Counted from the stretch's first letter, positions 1 to 12,407 are shown. The stretch: DNA of 64,000 nt from Inia geoffrensis (GCA_036417435.1 CM070903.1:1237001-1301000); one strand, 5' to 3'. Translations and numbers: made by a program. Notes: generated by a model not told the origin, from the letters alone.

Positions 1-62
1 CTCCACATGGTGTCTGGCACATCGCAGCTGCTTGGCGAGGATTTCCCGAGTGAATTAAGAGA
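1..62 (+). repeat. MIR or L2 3' tail fragment
   Basis: The first 60 bases resemble the shared 3' ends of MIR and L2 elements: a TGTCTGGCACAT block, then a degenerate GCTGCTTGGCGAGGATTT stretch and a closing GAGTGAAT. In the families this is the 'tgcctggcacatagtaggtgctcaataaa' type of ending. The upstream part lies outside the window, so MIR and L2 cannot be told apart. Confidence 0.45.
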
Positions 63-3000
63 GGAATATTGAGCCAGAAGTGTCACAGCCAGATTTACTC
101 AGTGCTGGTGAGTAACTCCTGGGGGTTCTGCTGAATCATAACTTCCTTTGGGCTTGGATGTGTTTTAGATGGTATGTTCTGAACAGATGGACGTTTCTTG
201 GCCTCTGGGACTGCAACAGTGGATGTTTGGTAGTTGCATCCAGAAGGAAGTGGCTGGAATGTGACTCACGCGGCCCATCTGAGTGCAGATAGGGTAAACA
301 GGCTCCAACGACTGCTGCTCATTTAGAACCAGAGGAGGTTGGGAGCTGAGGCGTGAACAGCAGGGTGGAGGCTGGCCAAAGCCTGGATGGCCCGATTCTA
401 GCTTTTTTCTCATTACGTGGGGAGCCCGTGACAATGTCCCTGGAGCGTCTCAGGCTGACAAAATCATCCCATCAGCATTTTCACTGGCAATCAATTAGGT
501 ATGTCCTGAGCAATCCATTCCCGGGGAGGAGTGCCAGGCCTGATCTTCTGCAGGGGGACAGCTGTGGGGGGAGGGGTGGCCCACGGCCCAGCGACAGTGG
601 GTTGGGGCCAGGGGAGGCACAAAGGCCTGGCTGGGACAGCTTGGCGTTTGCACCGGGGCTGCCTAGGCCACAGCACAAGGGTGTTTGAGACGAGAGCAAG
701 GATCCGACCCCCATAACGTTCTTCAGGGGTCACGGCGACGCTGGGATTCGCTCTGCAGCCCAACTGTGCTCCCAAGGGCATGCCCGAGGCTGGCCACATG
801 GGGCCACGTTGACTGCGGCACTGACGGACACGAGGGACAGGACGTGGGGCAGCTGTCTGCTAACAGCCAGCATTGCTCTCCTCCTGCGGGACCCAGGCAG
901 CCCCTCCACGAGCTCAGTCCAGCCAACGATGGGAGGGGACAGGCAGAGCTGCCACAAGCCACCACCACCCACTCGGTTGTCACAGCCGGTCACTCTGTCC
1001 TCGTACCCTCTGGGTTCACAGGAGAGCAGCCCACAATATTCCAAAGTATTCCCCAGTACGTGTTCCATTCCTGCCTATTCTTGCTGTCTGCAGCCCCTCT
1101 TTTCGTGGGAGCTGAGGCCCCCCAGTCTTGGAGTTGGAATGAACCCCGACTTGAGGAGGGGGAGATGCCAGCCTTCCACAACTCCGAGAAGCCCAGGCTG
1201 GGACGTCTGTGGAAGGAGGAAGGACTTCTGGGTTCTGAGTCCTGGAGGAGCTCACAGTGTCACACCAACCCCCGGGAGGGGGACGCCAGGGCCGCAGGAT
1301 ACCCTCCCTCCAACCCCGCCCGCCCACCCTGGAGTGGAGACTCTGAGAGGGGAGAAACCCAGAATTACCCAGGAGGGTGTGCAAACCCAAGAGAGACCAA
1401 GCGTTAACCCAGCGGAGATTAGATTGCCCTGAGAGGGCCTGTGAGGGAGCTGAGGGCAGGAAGAGAAAACAAAGACCCTCTGATGCACAGGTGACCCCTG
1501 CGCAGAGCTATCAAAGCCACCTCGGGGAACCGACCTGATGTCTGGGCCCACGAAGCGCCTTTGACCGTGAGCTCGTTGGCTCGGGTGACAAGAGGGAAGG
1601 TGAGAAAGTCTCCACTGTCTGCTGCCATTTAATGAGATTCTGCTTGTGCGCGGAGGCTCAGGGTCTGTGACAGACAAATTGGGGACCGGAAGAGGGGCTG
1701 TCTTTTCAGTTCCTTTAAGCTTGAGTGGTTTGGGGAGTTCTCATGGGATCCCCAGCGCTCAGAGCCCCAGGAGATCTGGAAGAAAACCCTCCTCCGTCAG
1801 GTCAAAGCCACTCCTGCATTCCGTTCACTTGTACCTTTCGTGACATGTCGGGCTTTTATCCTCCACGTGAAAAATGAAAGTTTGTGTCCGTGGGTTTTCC
1901 TTTCCGCTTTCTCTTGTCTCTGACTTGAGTAAATAAGAACAACTCAAGGTGCGGGTTACTGGGGACCAGCGGGCCAAGCATCGTTTGGCTCTGGGTCCTG
2001 TGTCTGGTTCACGTCTGCTGCCCAGAAGTTCCCCGCGGACTCAGCGATGGGGAAAGGCCGGCTGGCCAGCCTCCCAGTCTGTCCCGTTTGAGATTCGAGA
2101 CCCGCAGCCAGGGGCACACGGCTGGGGGCCTGGACCGGCCGCTTCGGGGGAAGAGGCTGGCCCTTGGGGAGGTGGAGAGGTAGGGGTGGGAGGGGCTGGC
2201 CCCACTGCCCAACCTCCTTCCTGCCATTCAGGCGACTCCCTCAGGCCCATGGTCTGGGATGTGTCAGCCACACACAGACAGAAGGGAGGGGGGAAAGGCA
2301 GCCTCTCTCCTCAGGGGATTCGGGTCCTTTGTGACGGTGGGCCGGGGAGGGCCCGAGGGGTAGGGAGAGCACAAGGTGCCGCCACAGGGCTGGGCTGGGG
2401 GAGGAAGGTCGGAGCGCTTGGCAGACCTCCAGACTCAGAGCAGCTGGGCTGGGCAGGTCAGGGGGCATGGGAACCAGAGCGGCCCTGGGGGTTGGGCCGG
2501 CCTGGCGGGAGAGGGCACGCTTGGGCCCTTCCTGCCCTGGATGGTGGGGCTGTGGCCCAGAGGGCCGCACCGTCCCAGCCTTGGAGAATGAGGACCCTCC
2601 GGCTCCCTGCCCATAGTGCAGGTCTGTGGGAATCCCAGGCCCACCAGGGGCTTCTGTTCTCACTGTCACTTCCGGCCGAGGGCAGTGGTGGGTCCCTCCT
2701 CCCATGGCCGGGCTCTTCCCAGGCTTTTGCGCCAGCTCCCAAGCGGGCACACTGCCCAGCACTCCTTCCAGATCCACGGGCGTGGGCGTGCACGTGTGTG
2801 AGCGCGCGGGCACACATGTACATGCGTGTGAGTGTGTGCGTGTGCATGTGCACAAGTGCTTGGTGTGAGGCCGGCTGCACCTCCCAAGGGGGTCTGTGGG
2901 GGCCCTTCTGCCGCGGGTCCTCGTCTCCACCTTCTGCTCCATGACCAGAGACCCAAGGAAGTAAAGGGGGCCCCGGGAGAGCATTCCTGGGAGTCCCTGC

Positions 3001-4880
3001 GGCGGGAGGGTGGCCAGGCTGAGTGCAGGGCTTGAGGAGGCTGAGAGGCCGCCGGCCGGCTTGGTGTGGGGCTCCGGCTGGGTGGGCGGGATGGTGGCGT
3101 TCACCTGGGACCGTCCACGGCGGGGACAGCCAGTCTAAATTGCTGACCCGCCACGGCTGTGAAAGGGCACTTGCACAGAAAAGGAAAGGTTCACGCCCTT
3201 AATGACGGAAAGGCATGGGCAGAGTCCCGGCACCCGGGGGCACAGGCGTGGGAGCTGGGCAGGCAGGGGATGTGGCCCATTGAGAGGCCCAGCCTCGCAG
3301 AGCACGTGCGGGCGTAGGGGCGTGGGCGGGGGAGCAGGAAGAAGTGTGGCTGCCCTCCGGGCCTTGGAACCCCTGACGCTCTGTGTGGCCTCCCATCTGC
3401 CGGGACGTTCCTGACCCCCAGGACCAAACGCAGCCGACGTGATGGCCACCTCGGCAAAGGTGGGCCCTAGGTTGTGGGGCATGGGTGCCCGGCAGAGGCA
3501 AACACGCCCCAGAGGGGAGGAGAGTTTGGCAAAGGCTGTTTACAAGGACTGGTGCAGTAGCCAGGGTTTGCAATGGGAGCGGCTCGGCCTGGGCCTGCAG
3601 GCGAGGGAGTGTGACCAGGGAGGGGAATGCCTTGACCCCTCTCTCCTCTCACTGCCAGGGCTCCTGGGGGACAGAATTAAAACCAAGTCTCTTTCCAACC
3701 CAGGAAACCTCTCCATAAGGGTAGAAGAGAAGGACACAAGTGTATGACAAGCTGGCATTAAACCACAATGTGACGCACAGCACAGCCACTGCTGAAGCCA
3801 CTGCAAAGACAGAAAGGAAAGAGACTCTTTTCAATAAGGAGGCTTTGCAGTTAGAGTCCAGTGACTTGCTCAGCCCATTCCCCCCAGCCCCACCCCCCAG
3901 GAAACGGGTGTCAGGGAGTCACCTTCCTTGAAGATCACAGTTCAAATAGCTGGCTCCCAGGCCTTGAGGAGACATTCCTGAGTGGTGAGACAGCCCATTA
4001 AAAAGATCTACAAACATTTGGAAAGGACAGAGAAAGACATCCTGGAAAGGGAGGGAAGGAGGAGTCTCATCTCTTATTTTCAGCAGGGAGGAGTTCGCAT
4101 GTGCCCTGGTAGCTCCCCCTGGCCAGCCCCCGGGTGGCCCCTCCGGGCAGGCGAGGGTGTGGGCGGATGGGAAGGTCTGCGCCAGGAGCAGGGGGAAGGG
4201 CCCAGCCTCTGCTCAGGAAGTGGGGTGCAGCCGGCTGCAGCAGGGACCCCAGACCTGAGAGCATTAAGCCGCGTGGCTGCCGGACTTTGTGAGAGGTCGG
4301 TGGGGACCCGTCTGGGGCTACTGTCCAGCTGCTCGTCCCAGCCCACATTCTCTCACAGGAAAAAGATTAAGGCGCGTTCCTTGTAACAGACCAACATCCA
4401 ACCAAAACTGCTTCCCCAGATCCCATGTCTGGGTGTGGAGGCCCAGCAGGCCGTGACTCAGGCCCGGAGTTGGGATGGAGGCCTGCACAGTCGGCTGCAG
4501 GATGTGGTGAAGGAGCGTCCACCCACGCACTACATGGCCAGTTGTGTTGTATCTTTTCCTGTAAAAGTTAGAAGTGAACTCCCAGACACGGGACATGATG
4601 TACTTTGGGATAATGAAGCCGCCTCTAATACTCGAGAAGCGTGTTCTGTGGGTCAGGACAACTTTGCAGAACATCCGTGGGGACAGTGGGCCAACATCGG
4701 ACTTTCTTGCTACCCCATCAGCTGATGGGACACCCTGCCATCTGGCCTGGGGGGGCTGTTACAATTTTAAAAAGAAAAGATTTGTGAAGGTTTCTCAAAG
4801 TTTAAAAACAATGAGAACTCTGTGTGCACCTAAACGTACTGTAGGAGAGCCTTTCTTCTACCCTCTTAGGTTCCTTCCCG
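63..4880. other. GC-rich unique sequence, no gene recognised
   Basis: This is mostly single-copy GC-rich DNA. Long open frames exist on both strands, including 331 codons on + at 1,949-2,944, but they overlap each other and have Gly/Pro/Arg/Ser-rich compositions. No domain is recognisable, so I treat them as chance products of low stop-codon density. The stretch contains one TG-rich tract, listed separately. Confidence 0.6.
2787..2862. repeat. Degenerate (TG)n / alternating purine-pyrimidine tract
   Basis: About 75 bp of TG and CG/CA alternation, with runs such as GTGTGAGTGTGTGCGTGTGCATGTGCAC. It is an imperfect dinucleotide microsatellite and a potential Z-DNA former. It also produces spurious Cys/Val and His/Thr-rich open frames. 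Confidence 0.8.
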
Positions 4881-5460
4881 GAGGCCTGTGAATTAAACTG
4901 AGAAAAGCCAGATTAACAGAGGATAAGGTTTATTTCACATGCACATGGGGGTGGGGTTGCATCACAGAAAAGAAAATTGCAAAGAGGCAGGGTGGAGGGT
5001 GGTGGTTATACAGTCATTTTAACAAAGGGCAGCCCTCCTGGAGAAGAGACGGGGGCAGGGGGCGGGGGGCTGTGGACTGTGGGGGTAAGTTGTGGAAAGG
5101 TGACTAGGAAACTATGGAAACATGGGTTGTTTAGTGAGGTCTGTTATACAGACTCAAGCCCAAGAATGATCTCCTGAAGACACCTTTGCACAAAGAAACT
5201 ATCTTTATAAAAGGGAAGAAAGGACGAGGGCAGAGCCCTAGCGCCCCCTGTGCTTGTTGGTTCTTAACAACCACCTGTTGTTTCTTAACAACCATCTGTT
5301 GTTTCTTAACCACCTTCAGCTCTAAATAATCTTCATGCCAAAGCGCCATATTTTGCGGTGGCATGTTCTGATCTCCTTCAGTCCAAACTCAGATCAGAGT
5401 TTTTAAGGAAAATAAGTTCAAGGGAACGTTGAGGAGGAAAACACCACAGATTTACCCACA
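4880..5460. other. Possible unclassified old interspersed repeat
   Basis: The base composition changes here from GC-rich to mixed and A-rich. The stretch contains a TTTATTTCACATG block, a G-rich middle, a 21-bp tandem repeat and a segment around 5,335-5,390 with CGCCATATTTTGCGGTGGCA, which has the look of a decayed LTR. I cannot name a family, and no terminal repeats or target duplications are visible. It could equally be single-copy DNA. Confidence 0.25.
5256..5315. repeat. 21-bp tandem repeat, 2.9 copies
   Basis: Three consecutive units start at 5,256, 5,277 and 5,298. They share GTTGTTTCTTAACAACCAYCT, and the third is shortened and lacks AACA-spacing bases. Because 21 is divisible by three, the - strand frame reads as a heptad-like KKQQ-VV repeat. 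That is a by-product and not evidence of a protein. Confidence 0.85.
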
Positions 5461-7372
5461 GGCAGCTCTGTGATTTAGCGGGACTTGTTGTCTCTGTGGT
5501 CATCGCCCTCCAGCTGCCCAGGGCCTTGTGCTCTGGCCCTGGCGGTGCCGGAGGCTATTCCTCTGACCTCTGGTCCTGGGCGCGGTCACCCCAGCTCTCC
5601 CTCCCCCCACCCTGCCTCTCAGAGAGCCTAGCCCAGGGTGTTTCTGCAGCTCCGCCCCCCGAAATGCGTGAGGATTCCTGGGGGGCCCGCACAGAGGGGT
5701 GTCACACAAATCCCTCCGAGCAGGACCCCAGAGCCAACCCACCACCCTCACGCCCACTGGGCTGCGCCCGTCCTGGGCAGGTAAGGACGCCTGGTGGTCG
5801 CCTCACGCCTCCTGAAGCCTGCCCGGTGGGTGCCTGTCAGGAGCACAGGACGGGGGGTCCCAGGGGCGGCTGCTGAAACCGAGCAGGACCCTGCGGGGCC
5901 CGCCTGGGTACAGAAGCCACTCCGTGTCCCCCATTTCTTGTTTGTAAAGGAAACTTTAGTCCCCTAGGCCTTCCCGGAGTTCCAAAGAGCAGACTCAAGC
6001 AGTGACTGATTAGAGAAGTGAGGGAACCGGAGACAGAGCAGGAGTCAGTCCAGAGCAGCAGCGACAGCTTCAGCCAGAGTCAGCGATAAGGCAGAGCCCG
6101 AGCGCCTCCTCAAGGGATGCACGCAGCAGCTGACGCAGACCTCTGAGCTGCTCTGCAGAAACTAGGACCCCACACGCCCGACCCAGAGACACAGTTTCCC
6201 CTCTCGCTGCCCCCGGCTGCCACTCCGTTCAAATGGCCAAGAGCCTGGGCTACACCCTCAGCGTCCTCCAGGGTGGGAGGGGTCACCTGCTCCAGGAGCA
6301 GCGGGCGGGGCCCTCAGCTGGGACGGTGGTCAGGTGGCTTCACCCAAAAGGGGCTCTGGTGCCGCCCAACCCCTACCCCTGCTCCCAAGGGGCAACAGAC
6401 CCATCCTGCTCTCCGGCCCCCGTGGGGTCGGTGGGGAGGAGGGACACAGTGCTGGATGAGTCAAGGTTCAAGGGTGACGGTGGGGTAAATGCCAGTACCA
6501 GGGGCAGCAGGCGAGCAGGCAGGGCGGCTTCAGGGAGGAGGTGGCCCGGGACCTGTGACCCAGCCTGCTGGGCCGGGAGTCACCAAGGCCAAGGCTGGGA
6601 GGGCTCGGGCAGAGGCAGGCCTGTGTCACCGCCTGCCACGGCCCCGAATCTCACCATGTCCCCTCGCCATCCGCATGCCCTGCACCAGGCCCCTCCATTG
6701 TGACCTGGATGTCCAGCCGCTCGGCCGGATCCCCTGTGGGTGTGACCGGGGCCGCACAGTCTGCTGCGGGGTAGCTGAGATGGCAGCGGGGCCAGGGCCA
6801 GGCACGGGCCACCCGGTCCCTGGCACACGCCAGCTCGAGCTGCTGCTGAGGTCCTCAGGTGGCAGACACAAGCAGGAGGCATCCCTGTTAGAGGAAGAAT
6901 GTGGGGCTGGAGGCTGAGAGCGCCAGGGCCTGCACCAGCTGACTCAGACACCCGACACGGGGCCCCAGTTTCCTCGGTGGCCACCGGGTCTCTGCAGCAC
7001 TGAACTCTGACATCCCGCTGCCCCCAGGTTCCTGCCTGAGCAGAGAGGGAGGCCAGTCTTGGCCGTGGGCTTCAGCCACCAGAAAGCTGCAACCCCCAGG
7101 CCCCTCGCCCTGGGCACACCGGGAACCTAGTCGGGGTCCCTGCTGGGAGGTCCCCGGCGCCACCCGCCCTGTGCTCCCACAGCGAAACTGGAAATCCTGA
7201 CTAGATCCTGAGTCTCCGGGTCTGTGGCCCACCTCCACCCTAGTTTACAGATGTTAAGGTTTTGTTTACCTATCTGGGCAATGTTCATTGAATTGAAACA
7301 TTCTGCTTGTGACAGTTTCCCCTTTGTAACTTCTTTGCAATTCCCCCCAGATGAGTTGCTTTCAAATCTGTC
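5461..7372. other. GC-rich unique sequence, no gene recognised
   Basis: This stretch has high GC content without a recognisable repeat or coding domain. Open frames such as + 6,233-6,703 and - 6,580-6,984 overlap in several phases and look like random GC-rich translation. The last 150 bp, from about 7,220, turn AT-richer ahead of the LTR that follows. Confidence 0.55.
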
Positions 7373-7690
7373 TGAGCTTCCCTAGGCTGCCGTGACAAAA
7401 GACCACACACTTGGTGGCTTAAAGAGCACAGGTATCTGACAGTCTCCCGGGCCACGGTCCTGGAGGCTCCCGGGAGAGCCTGCTGCGCCCAAACACCCCC
7501 TCCACCACCAGCCTCCATTCTGCCGTCTGACCGCCTTCTCCTCTGTGAGGACCCTTGTGGTCACATGAGGTTAACCTACAATGATCTCCCGTCCCACCGT
7601 CGCCAAGCTGGATGGCGTCTGCAAAGTTGCTCACAGTTCCAGGGACTCGGGCCAGGGTCTCTTTAGGGGACTCTTATTCTGCTGACCACC
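7373..7690 (-). mobile_element. MaLR LTR (MLT1-like), antisense
   Basis: The left end carries the antisense LTR signature GGCTGCCGTGACAAAAGACCACACACTTGGTGGCTTAAA. The right end carries TTATTCTGCTGACCACC, which matches the reverse of the TG-starting 5' end of MLT1-type LTRs. In between are the 'gtgaggacccttgtggtcacat' and 'gcaaagttgctcacagttccagggactcgg' zones usual for this group. It is old and diverged, with no internal viral sequence and no target duplication that I can see. Confidence 0.7.
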
Positions 7691-9084
7691 CGGTTCTAAC
7701 AAAACTCCGTCGTATCTTATGGAAGCTTTCTGCGGGGGGACGGCTCTGTCTCTCCGGTGACTTACGCTCCCCGGCCATCGACCTCCCTGAGCGTCTCTCT
7801 GGTTTGAGATGCTCACGTGTTCCTCAAGGCTAGAAGGGGGCGGGTGGGCGCTGCACCCGGGGCTCCCAGCACACAGGGAGGTGGGGGAGAGCTTGGCTGA
7901 GTTAACCCCATAAAGGCCCCGATGCTGCATGCTCCAACGTGGTCCCATCGCTCTGGAAGCCCCCTGCTCCCACCCTGGAAGGGATGAGGGGATGGCTGAT
8001 GGCTGGTCCAAGGGGATGAGCCTTACAACTGTCCCAGGACCGCGCGGCCAGCTCCCGTCTGCAAGGCCACCCTCCTCCACGCTGGTCTTCAGGGTGCTGT
8101 CCATCTCAGGAGGCTCGCCTCCCCTCCGAGTCCTTGTCTTTAGAACATTCCTTTATAATCTCTAGCTGTTATAGGTATAAAATAGGTTCCAAAGTCACTT
8201 TAAGCTCATAAAGGATCCCTTTGGTGATTGTCTTCATTTCAAAGGGACTCCTTGGTTTCCACCATCCCCTCTGCGGGGGAGGTCGGTGGTGCTGGATCAT
8301 CGGAGGCCCCAGGGCTGCTGTCCCTCTGGGTCTTCTGGGAATGTCCCCTCCCCAGAGGGGCCTCTGACCCCATCCAAAGTGGCCCCCATTCACCTCCTTC
8401 TATCCCAAGCAGGGCCATCGCTCCATTCTTGTTTCCTTGTCACCCACGAGGATGTAGCCATGGGGGCCCAGGAAGCCGGGCCGGGCCGACCCGTGTCCCA
8501 GGTCTCACCGGGCCGCCCCCACCCCACCGAGGGGCTCCGTAAATGCGGCTGAAGCTGGTGAACTTTCCAGCACCACCTACCCCCAAGCGGACAAGGGCTC
8601 CACGGCTGAAATCTTGTAAAGATCACGGTACAGTTTAAAAGTCCCCTTTTATCGGACCCCACACGCTGTGAATTGCCTGTTCCTAATGGCCTCCTCCAGG
8701 GGCCTCCTGGAGGGTCTGTTTGTTCCCGTACCATTTCTGGCTGGTGTGAGGGCAGGTGGGGTGCGACCTCTGCAGGACTCGGGGCAGAGCGGGCGCAGCG
8801 GGGGGCAGACCAGGCTTGACCGCAGCTGAGGAGCGCCCTCCCCTGGGGCGTGCACTGCCTGCGGCTTTGGCCCCAGCTGCCAGGCCACCTCCGAGCACAG
8901 CCCCTGCCATCTTCACCCAGACCGCACGCCTTCCCAGGGTCTGCAGAGCTGGCCCCGTCCCCTCAGGGCCTCTGCACTTACAGACCCTGCTGCGGGACCC
9001 ACCAGCTCTTCAGATCCTCGTTCCTGCGCTGCCCCAGGTCCCCTTGGTTGGGACCCCTGACCTTCTCTCCTAGACTGGTCCTTT
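7691..9084. other. Unique sequence, no gene recognised
   Basis: This is mixed to GC-rich DNA. The region from 8,750 to 8,950 has somewhat more CpG than its surroundings but does not form a convincing island by eye. The words around 8,960-9,050 (GGGCCTCTGCACTTAC) faintly resemble L2, which is too weak to call. Confidence 0.5.
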
Positions 9085-9245
9085 GGGCAGCTGGACGCCT
9101 GGTGAATCAGGGCCTCAAATCCAGGCTCTGAGCTTCCCAGCCGAGTGGCCTCCGAGTGCCTCGGTTTCCTCCCCATCTGACGGGGATGACGGGGTCGCCG
9201 TGAGCACTGCGTTAGCACTGTAACCTGCACCTACTGGAATTAAAC
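9085..9245 (+). mobile_element. MIR SINE fragment
   Basis: The core and 3' half of a MIR can be followed. The order is a degenerate 'aatcagggcctcaaatccaggctctgagctt' zone, then TGCCTCGGTTTCCTCCCCATCTGACGGGGATGACGG, then GTGAGCACTGCGTTAG. The family consensus has 'cctcagtttcctcatctgtaaaatggggat' at the same place. It is a tRNA-derived ancient SINE, strongly mutated. Confidence 0.65.
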
Positions 9246-10320
9246 ACAGGTTAGTGGTGAGCTGACCCACTCCCGCCCCCGCCATGAAGCTCTCGTCCGG
9301 TTCTGTGCCCACGGCCAGTCCAGCCCTGTCTTGCGCTGAGGAGTCCGGTGAATGGAGAAAGGGCGGGACCCGGGGATTCTGGCTCTCATCCAAGCGCCCA
9401 TCTCAGTCCTGGAAATGGACATGAATCAGGTCCTTGCCTCGCTCAGGAGTGGTGTGGAAGTGGCCCCGGGACAGTTTTGGTCACCCCTGGTCAGATCTGC
9501 TGGCAGGAGGGGTCTACTGGTACCCACGACACTCACAGAAGGGACACGGGCTGGACGAGAGGCAGGCCTCGGCGGGTCTGCGTACTGACCCTCAGGGAAG
9601 GCCGTCTCCCTGCTCCGGAGCCTCACCCGTCGGGTGACATTTGTTGGCGGAACCCCTCCTGGGGTCCTGGGCCGGTCCCCGGCTGCCACGGGGGCCCTTC
9701 CACCTGGGGACAGGGCTCGGGAGAGTGGCCACAGAACCTCGAGGGGCTCAGGCCAGCATCCCCACTCAGCTGGGATGGTCTGTGTTCGTGACTGTTACAT
9801 ATGGGTTTCATTTACACCCATGCTGTTGTTCACACGATGGATTGAAAAATTTGAAAACTGCAAGATACCAGGCGATTTGATTATTCTTTCCATATTTGAC
9901 AGGAGATAAGCTGGGACTCTCTACCCACCGCCCATAGCTGCCACAAGGATGGAGAGCTCACCCATGTCTCCCATGACACCCTCTGTGCCCAGCAAGTGCC
10001 CGGCACCTGCGTCCGGTGGGCGAGAGATCTGAACTCTCCGTAGAGAAGTGTGTGTGCACCCGGAAAGCATCATTAACAGGGAGACCAAATGCGAGGAACT
10101 GGACATTCTTTCCCTGCGAAAGAACATCTGATTGGGAAAAAAATGCAGCTCCAGGGACCTAAGGTCAGCTTCGAAATGTGCAGCTGCAGCTCGTTTGACA
10201 GCAAAACAGCCTCATAAGCACGGATCTGGGGCCTTGCTTGATGTGCTTGTGAACATATGACCGCCTCCTTGAGAGAGACACATTTTGCCCCTGATTTAAC
10301 TGCTCTTCTTTGTTTGTTTG
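9246..10320. other. Unique sequence, no gene recognised
   Basis: I see no repeat family or coding domain here. From about 9,790 the sequence becomes AT-richer, leading to a short T-rich run (GTTTGTTTGTTTTTTTT) at about 10,310-10,330, where the L1-related material begins. Confidence 0.5.
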
Positions 10321-10324
10321 TTTT

Positions 10325-10680
10325 TTTTAGTGTTTATTTTGAAATAATTTCAAACAAAGAAAATTCAAGAAAAGTTGCAAGAATAAAGAAGGGACTTTCT
10401 GTGTAGCTTAACTCTGACTTACTGATTTCTTACATTTTATCCCATTTCCTTCAACACTCACACTCTCTCTGAAGTGTTTTTAGAGCCAACGGAAAGTAAG
10501 AGGGAGACCCCATGTCCCTTCGCCTGTGAGTACCTTGATGGGCGTCTCCTGGGAGCATGGACTTTCCCCTACAGATCCTCAGTGCAACTGTCGGATAATA
10601 TAACACAATCACATGACCAACAGTCCCTGTTCAGCTTTTGCCAAAGTTGCAACAGTGTTCCTTCTCATCGGGGGTAATGT
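10325..10680 (-). mobile_element. Old L1M-type 3' end, antisense
   Basis: Read on the - strand, the segment ends in GCAACTTTTC/T...GAAATTATTTCAAAATAAA, the 3' terminus of an old L1M-type element, followed by a short poly-A. The antisense blocks TGAAATAATTTCAAA, AAAGTTGCAAGAATA and ACATTTTATCCCATTTCCTTC appear in the expected order. The same 3' end is present in the other orientation at 51,665-51,845. The boundary with the next L1 piece is unclear. Confidence 0.55.
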
Positions 10681-10879
10681 CCGGGAGCTCACACTAAACT
10701 GGGTTGTCACCTCTCCTCCAGGTGCTGGGCCCTTCCTGCCTCTCTCTGGCATCTGCTGTTGGCTGAATGTAAGGTGAGAGCCGGTGGGCAAAGGGGAATT
10801 GTTGTTTGCAGAGTCTCAGCCTGACGACCCCAAGGTGAGAGCAGTGGGGAGGGAGGTGAGTGGAAGATGGTACCTCAGT

Positions 10880-11108
10880 AACAGACACACTTTCCAAATT
10901 GTGTGCCTCTGATTTCTCAGCCTCCCTTATTGCATTGGCTGTAATTTCCAGTACAATGTTGAATAGCGTGGTCACAGCACTCAGCCTTGCCTGTTCCCAG
11001 ACTCCTGGGGTCAACATTCTGTACTTCACCAGGAAATGGGATTTTAGCTGTAGGTATTTCATGGAGGGGCCATATTCTTAGTCTATATAGAGCTTTTGTC
11101 ATAAATAG
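10880..11108 (-). mobile_element. Old L1 ORF2 fragment, antisense, left part
   Basis: On the - strand the translation includes LFNIVLEITANAIREAEK, which corresponds to the reverse transcriptase region just before the YADD/FADD motif of L1 ORF2. It is the left half of one L1 copy split by a SINE at 11,118-11,476; the right half resumes at 11,486. No intact reading frame remains. Confidence 0.7.
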
Positions 11109-11485
11109 GTGTTAAATTTTTTTAAATTTATTTATTTTATTAATTTATTTTTGGCTGTGCTGGGTCTTCATTGCTGTGCACAGGCTTTCTCTCTAGTTGA
11201 GGCAAGGGGGGCCTACTCTTCGTTGCGGTGCGTGGGCTTCTCATTGCAGTGGTTTCTCTTGTTGCAGTTCACAGGCCCTAGGCATGTGGGCTTCAGTAGT
11301 TGTGGCTCACGGGCTCAGTAGTTGTGGCTCGCGGGCTCTAGAGTGCAGGCTCAGTAGTTGTGGGGCACGGGCTTAGTTGCTCCGTGGCATGTGGGATCTT
11401 CCCCGACCAGGGCTCAAACCCGTGTTCCCTGCATTGGCAGGTGGATTCTTAACCACTGCGCCACCAGGGAAGCCAAGTGTTAAAT
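11109..11485 (-). mobile_element. Long-form CHR SINE with target-site duplication
   Basis: This is a tRNA-Glu-derived cetartiodactyl SINE inserted in reverse. On the + strand it begins with a T-rich (TTTATTTATTTTATTAATTTATT) tail and ends in CCACCAGGGAAGCC, the reverse of the SINE start. It contains three or more GTAGTTGTGG units and the tRNA-related GAACCCGTGTTC-like block. The direct repeat GTGTTAAAT at 11,109-11,117 and 11,477-11,485 is the target duplication, so the element itself is 11,118-11,476. It interrupts an older L1. Confidence 0.92.
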
Positions 11486-12405
11486 CTTTGTTGAATGACT
11501 TTGCTGCATTTATTGATGATTATATATTTCATTTTTTTATTCTACTCATATGGCGAATTACATTGATTGATTTTTAAGTATTAAACAAATCTTGCAAATT
11601 TGGGCTACACTATGCTTGATCACACTATGTGGTTTCATTTTACATGTATCACTGAATTTAATTTACTAATATTTTGTTAGGTATTGTATTTTGTATCTAT
11701 GTTCATGAGTGTTATTAATCTCTAAGTTTCTTTTCTTACAGTGTTTTTTGTCAGGTGTGGGATCAGGGTTATGCCAGCCTCATGAAATGAGTTGGGAATT
11801 GTTTCCTCTTCTATTTTCTGAATGATTCTGTGTAAGATTCATAATATTTCCTCCCTAAATCTTTGATAAAATTCACAGTGAAACCATCTGGTCATACGGT
11901 TTTCTTTGTAGAAACAGTTTTGATGATGAATTCAACTTTTAAAGATAATCATAGGTCTATTCAGATTTTCTATTTCATTTTGTGTTAGTTTTTGTAAGTC
12001 ATATTTTTCCAGAATTTGTGTCACCTAAGTTGAATTTATTGACATAAAATTGTTCATAACATTTATTCATTCTCTTTTTATTATTTGAAGGATCTGTATG
12101 GATATCCCTCCTCTAATTCTTGACTTCTGTCTCCTCTGTTTTCTTAACAGTCTTGCTATAGAGTTATCAGTTTTTACAATTTTCAAAAAATCAATTTTTG
12201 TTTTGTTAATTTTTTCTGTTTGTTTTCTAGTTCATTACTTTGTTATTATTTTTATTTTCTGTATTTAATTTGCTTGTCTTTTTCTAGCTCCTTATGGTGA
12301 AAACTTAGATAATTAAGCCTTTTTGTTTGTTTATATCTAACGTAAACATTTAAAGCTATGAATTTCCCTTGAAGCACTTCTTTGGCTGCTTTCTATACGT
12401 CTGAC
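11486..12405 (-). mobile_element. Old L1 ORF2 fragment, antisense, right part
   Basis: This continues the L1 interrupted by the SINE. The antisense landmarks are the 'gtcatacggttttctttgtagaaac' zone, TTGTTTTGTTAATTTTTTCTG, and a CTTTGGCTGCTTTCTATA block corresponding to the part of ORF2 downstream of the endonuclease. All frames are closed. The element runs into a TG-rich tract at its right edge. Confidence 0.75.
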
Positions 12406-12407
12406 TT

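Noticed and set aside
1949..2944. 331-codon open frame on +
   Set aside because: It lies in GC-rich DNA, reads through a TG microsatellite that yields Cys/Val/Met-rich sequence, overlaps a 287-codon frame on the other strand, and shows no domain.
8750..8950. Possible CpG island
   Set aside because: CpG is only moderately raised by eye and many sites appear as TG/CA. It is much weaker than the block at 49,480.
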